The notes beneath the pieces are model-generated. The model did no database searches. It saw nothing but the letters and a program-made list of their open reading frames with translations, and was not told where the DNA came from. DNA of 8,635 nt from positions 1 to 8,635 of the forward strand of contig WRLS01000090.1 of NCBI GenBank assembly GCA_009776345.1, read 5' to 3'. A program made the position numbers and the translations under genes. Shown piece by piece: positions 6,163 to 8,635 of the stretch. Each line of letters opens with the position of its first letter. Positions within the stretch are counted from its first letter, which is position 1. This DNA comes from Oscillospiraceae bacterium (GTDB lineage Bacteria; Bacillota; Clostridia; Oscillospirales; Ruminococcaceae).

Positions 6163-7199
6163 TGTACCCTGCCCGAACCGTCCCCGCCCGCCAGCTTTTG
6201 GGCTTCATCGACGGTAATATGGTTGAAGTCGCCTTCGATGCTGTGCTTGAGCGCGCTTGCCGCCACGGCGAATTCAATTGCCGCCTGCGGTTCATAATTG
6301 TTCAGCGTAGCATAAATCAGGCCCGCGCCAAAGCTGTCCCCGCCGCCTACGCGGTCAACAATATGGATTTCGTACTTCTTGGAAAAATAGAATTCGCCGC
6401 CGTCATAGAGCATTGCCGCCCAGTTGTTGTCGTTGGCGGAAATAGACTCGCGCAGCGTAATGCCGACTTTTTTAAGCCCGAAACGCTCAACAAGCTTTCT
6501 CGCGACATCCTTGTAACCTTCATGGCTTACCTGCCCTGTAGTAACATCGGTGCCTTCCGCGTGGATACCGAAAACATCGGCGGCATCCTCTTCGTTGGCA
6601 ATGCACAGGTCTACATACGGCATAAGCTTTGCCATGGTTTTACCGGCTTCCTCTTTGCTCCATAAATTCTTGCGGTAGTTAAGGTCGCAGGAAACGGTAA
6701 TGCCCTTGGCCTTTGCCATTTTGCAGGCATCCAGGCAGATATCCGCGACATTCGGGCCCAATGCAGGTGTTATGCCTGTAAAGTGGAACCAGTCCGCAGC
6801 TTCGTGGTGCCAGTCCGCGCCGCTAAAGATGGCGTCCCAGTCGAAGTCCTTTTCTGCGGCCTGTGCGATTGCGGAATTTGCGCGGTCGTAGATTACTTTA
6901 GAAGCGCGCTGGCTTGCGCCTTTTTCCAGAAAATATATGCCCACGCGATCGCCGCCGCGTGTGATATAGGAGGTATCCACGCCGAATTGGCGCAGCCCGT
7001 TTACCATGCTCTGGCCGATCTCGTGCTTTGGCAGCTTTGTGACAAACGCGGCGTCCATGCCGAAATTCGCAAGCGCCGCGGCTACGTTTGCTTCGCCGCC
7101 GCCCGGGGTCGCCAAGTATTTGTCTGCCTGTACAAAACGGTAATAGCCCTCCGGGGCAAGGCGCAGCATAATCTCGCCGAATGTTATAATTGTACCCAT
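6156..7199 (-). CDS. kdgK: 2-keto-3-deoxygluconate kinase (PfkB family)
   Basis: This 347-residue cytoplasmic ribokinase-family enzyme is predicted to phosphorylate 2-keto-3-deoxygluconate with ATP to give KDPG, the substrate of the aldolase encoded just before it. The N-terminal PfkB signature is PGGGEANVA (32-40); the C-terminal catalytic motif is DRVGGGDSFGAG (282-293), where GGGD replaces the common GAGD and D288 is the expected base. NYRKNLW (174-180) matches the KDG-kinase type. The ATG at 7199 has GAGG 8 nt upstream and lies 23 nt after the aldolase stop, so the two genes share a transcript. The last residues (GGDGSGRVQR) and the stop fall in or next to a hairpin repeat, suggesting that the C-terminus was altered by that repeat. 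Another PfkB sugar kinase is possible, but the neighbour strongly favours KDG. Confidence 0.93.
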   Translation of the reverse strand: MGTIITFGEIMLRLAPEGYYRFVQADKYLATPGGGEANVAAALANFGMDAAFVTKLPKHEIGQSMVNGLRQFGVDTSYITRGGDRVGIYFLEKGASQRASKVIYDRANSAIAQAAEKDFDWDAIFSGADWHHEAADWFHFTGITPALGPNVADICLDACKMAKAKGITVSCDLNYRKNLWSKEEAGKTMAKLMPYVDLCIANEEDAADVFGIHAEGTDVTTGQVSHEGYKDVARKLVERFGLKKVGITLRESISANDNNWAAMLYDGGEFYFSKKYEIHIVDRVGGGDSFGAGLIYATLNNYEPQAAIEFAVAASALKHSIEGDFNHITVDEAQKLAGGDGSGRVQR

Positions 7200-7222
7200 G
7201 TGATAAACCTCGCTTTATATTT

Positions 7223-8188
7223 TTATTTCTTTTGCAGCAGGTGGATTGCGAAGCCCGCGACTTCCTCCTCAAGATAAACCGCTAGAAGATTGCCCTTTGC
7301 GTCCAATTTTTCTGTGTCTTTTTTGCAGGTAAAGCCCTGCCGCTCCAGATAAGCGGCGGCGCGCCCGATGCTGCGTGTGGAAATTGCGATATGCCCGTTT
7401 TTGCCGAGGTAAGGCTCCTTCATAACTTCTACAAATGTACCCGCAAAGACAGAGCTGCTGCCCGCTTTGACCGGGAAGCTGAAGAGCGTTTCAAACATTT
7501 TGGCGGCTTTCAGCGCGGCGCTTTCATTTTCCGCGTTTATGCCGATGTGCGCAAGCTCAAACCCCAGCGTGTTTTGCACGGCTTCTTTGCTGAGGCGCGT
7601 GATCTCGTCAAACTTGCCCGCGCTTATCAGGTCCGCCGGGACCATCCATGAACCGCCGCAAGCCAAAATCTTCTCAAACGCCAAGTATTTTGTGATGTTC
7701 GCCGCATTGATCCCGCCTGTTGGCATGAACTTGAGGCTTGGGTACGGCGCGGAAACCGCCTTGATGTAATCCAGGCCGCCTGCCTGCTCCGCGGGGAAGA
7801 ATTTCACGACCTCAAGCCCGAACGCAAGCGCCTGTTCAATGTCGGACGGGTTTGCGCAGCCGGGGGTTATGGGGATGCCCTTTTCTGCGCAATACGCCAC
7901 GACCTCCGGGTTCAGACCCGGGCTTACGATAAACTTCGCGCCCGCGTCAATAGCCTTGTCGACCTGCGCTTTGGTCAGGACAGTACCCGCGCCCAACAGG
8001 ATATCGGGCAGCTCCTTTGCGATGCGGCGTATCGCCTCTTCGCCTTCGGCCGTGCGGAATGTGATCTCCGCGCAGGGGATACCGCCCGCCGCCAGCGCCT
8101 TTGCCAGCGGCACGGCTTTTTCAACATCATCGATCTTGATAACTGGGACAATCGCGATTTTGGAAATTTGCTCTAATACCGGATGCAT
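7223..8188 (-). CDS. eda: KDPG/KHG aldolase (Eda) fused to a C-terminal VOC/glyoxalase-like domain
   Basis: This 321-residue protein has a class I KDPG aldolase domain at about 1-208. It cleaves 2-keto-3-deoxy-6-phosphogluconate to pyruvate and glyceraldehyde-3-phosphate, and relatives also act on 4-hydroxy-2-oxoglutarate. Visible active-site elements are E41 and R45 in EITFRT, GAGTV (66-70), Schiff-base K129 in VVKFFPAE, PTGGI (156-160) and GGSWM (178-182). Stand-alone Eda enzymes are about 210 residues. The extra 110 residues (about 209-321) look like one vicinal-oxygen-chelate module: AHIGIN (H214), FVEVM (E254), NGHIAIS (H266) and FAIHLL (H316) stand where VOC metal ligands are expected. 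The VOC assignment is pattern-based and its substrate is unknown. ATG at 8188 follows GAGGTG by 5 nt. kdgK follows 23 nt downstream. Confidence 0.94.
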   Translation of the reverse strand: MHPVLEQISKIAIVPVIKIDDVEKAVPLAKALAAGGIPCAEITFRTAEGEEAIRRIAKELPDILLGAGTVLTKAQVDKAIDAGAKFIVSPGLNPEVVAYCAEKGIPITPGCANPSDIEQALAFGLEVVKFFPAEQAGGLDYIKAVSAPYPSLKFMPTGGINAANITKYLAFEKILACGGSWMVPADLISAGKFDEITRLSKEAVQNTLGFELAHIGINAENESAALKAAKMFETLFSFPVKAGSSSVFAGTFVEVMKEPYLGKNGHIAISTRSIGRAAAYLERQGFTCKKDTEKLDAKGNLLAVYLEEEVAGFAIHLLQKK

Positions 8189-8217
8189 ACATTCACCTCA
8201 TTATTTATAATGCCTGG

Positions 8218-8233
8218 ATATATCGGGATATAT
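8218..8233. promoter_or_regulatory. Operator candidate at the eda transcription start
   Basis: ATATATC (8218-8224) and GATATAT (8227-8233) are a perfect 7-bp inverted repeat with a 2-bp centre. It covers the predicted +1 of the eda promoter (near 8229), a typical repressor position. A sugar-acid-responsive regulator of the LacI, IclR or GntR type would suit the operon, but none is encoded here, so the binding protein is unknown. AT-rich sequence makes a chance palindrome possible. Confidence 0.35.
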
Positions 8234-8235
8234 AT

Positions 8236-8264
8236 AGTATTGCAAAAATCGGAGCATTTTTCAA
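8236..8264 (-). promoter_or_regulatory. Promoter of the eda-kdgK operon
   Basis: Read on the minus strand, TTGAAA (8264-8259) is a near-consensus -35 box. After exactly 17 bp it is followed by AATACT (8241-8236), a 4/6 match to the -10 box preceded by TGC, which makes it an extended -10. Transcription would begin near 8229, about 40 nt before the aldolase start codon, with the GAGGTG ribosome binding site in the leader. Confidence 0.55.
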
Positions 8265-8319
8265 GGGATTTTGCAAAAAATTTACAGGCGGGGTAAAATC
8301 AAAAAGATTAGCCCTTTTT

Positions 8320-8342
8320 CTAAAACCTCAATCCTAAAACCT
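8320..8342. repeat. Partial copy D of the CCTAAA-type repeat
   Basis: CTAAAACCTCAATCCT followed by AAAACCT matches the right arms of copies A to C, with CCTCAATCCT exactly as in copy B. No left arm is visible nearby, so this is a half element or a decayed copy. It lies between the eda promoter region and the 178-bp element. Confidence 0.6.
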
Positions 8343-8358
8343 GCCGAAGGCAAAACAC

Positions 8359-8536
8359 CAAAACACCCGTCACCGCGACAAACAAGTCGTCACGGTGCCA
8401 CCCTCTTTAAAAAAGAGGGTAAGGCTACAATAAGATTTATTCTTTCATATTAAAAGCGCAAAGCAATTTTAGGACGTACCCTCTTTTTTAAAGAGGGTGG
8501 CTTCAAAGCGGTTACGCTTTGAAGACGGGTGTTTTG
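8359..8536. mobile_element. 178-bp MITE-like palindromic element with 13-bp terminal inverted repeats
   Basis: CAAAACACCCGTC (8359-8371) and GACGGGTGTTTTG (8524-8536) are exact inverted termini. Inside is a second perfect inverted pair of 25 bp, 8397-8421 and 8477-8501, each arm of which is itself a 9-bp stem hairpin (ACCCTCTTT / AAAGAGGGT with a 3-nt loop). A further hairpin CTTCAAAGCG-GTTA-CGCTTTGAAG fills 8501-8524, and CACCG/CGAC pair with GTCG/CGGTG at 8371-8397. The centre (8422-8476) is AT-rich and non-coding. There is no transposase, so it would be non-autonomous. No clear target-site duplication flanks it; an extra CAAAACAC copy precedes the left end (8351-8358). Confidence 0.6.
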
Positions 8537-8597
8537 TAGGGCGCGACCACCCGACGTCCCGCATTTACCAAACAATCAACAATATTGCGTTTTTTTG

Positions 8598-8635
8598 CCC
8601 CCTTCGCGCACGAAGGGGGAGCCGCCTGCGGGCGG
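8598..8635. repeat. Tandem hairpins at the right edge
   Basis: CCCCCTTCG (8598-8606) and CGAAGGGGG (8611-8619) pair perfectly around CGCA. Directly after, CCGCC (8622-8626) pairs with GGCGG (8631-8635). The T run (8590-8596) precedes the hairpin on the + strand, which is the wrong side for a terminator on either strand. The pattern probably continues beyond the window and looks like another intergenic repeat. Confidence 0.5.

Noticed and set aside
8291..8319. Terminator-like GGG...CCC hairpin followed by TTTTT on the + strand
   Set aside because: The stem is weak with mismatches, and no + strand gene ends upstream of it.
8271..8453. 60-codon open frame on the + strand
   Set aside because: It runs through the eda promoter region, the copy D repeat and half of the palindromic element, and has no ribosome binding site or recognisable protein features.
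8359..8536. CRISPR array
   Set aside because: The repeats are inverted, few and of different kinds; there are no regularly spaced direct repeats and no cas genes.

Overview
This 8.6 kb stretch of bacterial chromosome carries six protein-coding genes, and every non-coding interval is packed with palindromic or repeated DNA. The host looks like a moderately GC-rich anaerobic Firmicute, probably a gut-type Clostridium relative. This is inference only, from strong GAGG-type ribosome binding sites, tightly coupled genes, a TTG start, a 10-helix FtsX-type exporter with separate ATPase genes, and a KDPG aldolase carrying an extra C-terminal domain. No rRNA, tRNA or marker gene is present to fix the taxonomy.

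Layout. Positions 1-351 are non-coding: a G-run cluster able to form a quadruplex or nested hairpin (14-71), a perfect 14-bp stem hairpin (87-120), an inverted-repeat element built from CCTAAAACCT/CCTAAATCCT units (196-283), and an extended -10 promoter (316-324). Positions 352-1464 (+) encode a receiver-HD-GYP response regulator, a predicted cyclic-di-GMP phosphodiesterase. Its 3' end overlaps by 9 bp the end of a convergent minus-strand operon. That operon reads, in transcription order, a 960-aa duplicated FtsX permease (5916-3034), an ABC ATPase (3029-2349) and a second ABC ATPase with an AbrB-like tail (2349-1456). Upstream of it, 5917-6155 holds two more copies of the CCTAAA-type repeat and a strong hairpin that contains the stop codon of the next gene. 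Positions 8188-6156 (-) are a two-gene sugar-acid operon, KDPG aldolase (eda, fused to a VOC/glyoxalase-like domain) followed by KDG kinase (kdgK). A good promoter and a palindromic operator candidate precede it at 8218-8264. Positions 8265-8635 are non-coding: a partial repeat copy, a 178-bp MITE-like element with 13-bp terminal inverted repeats and internal hairpins, and another hairpin at the window edge.

How the genes work together. KdgK phosphorylates 2-keto-3-deoxygluconate to KDPG, and Eda splits KDPG into pyruvate and glyceraldehyde-3-phosphate, the last two steps of hexuronate (pectin or glucuronide) catabolism. The permease and two ATPases should form one type VII (MacB/LolCDE/YbbAP-like) ABC complex of unknown substrate. 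The response regulator has no sensor kinase beside it. The most interesting points are the ATPase-AbrB fusion, the Eda-VOC fusion, and the two families of non-coding repeats.
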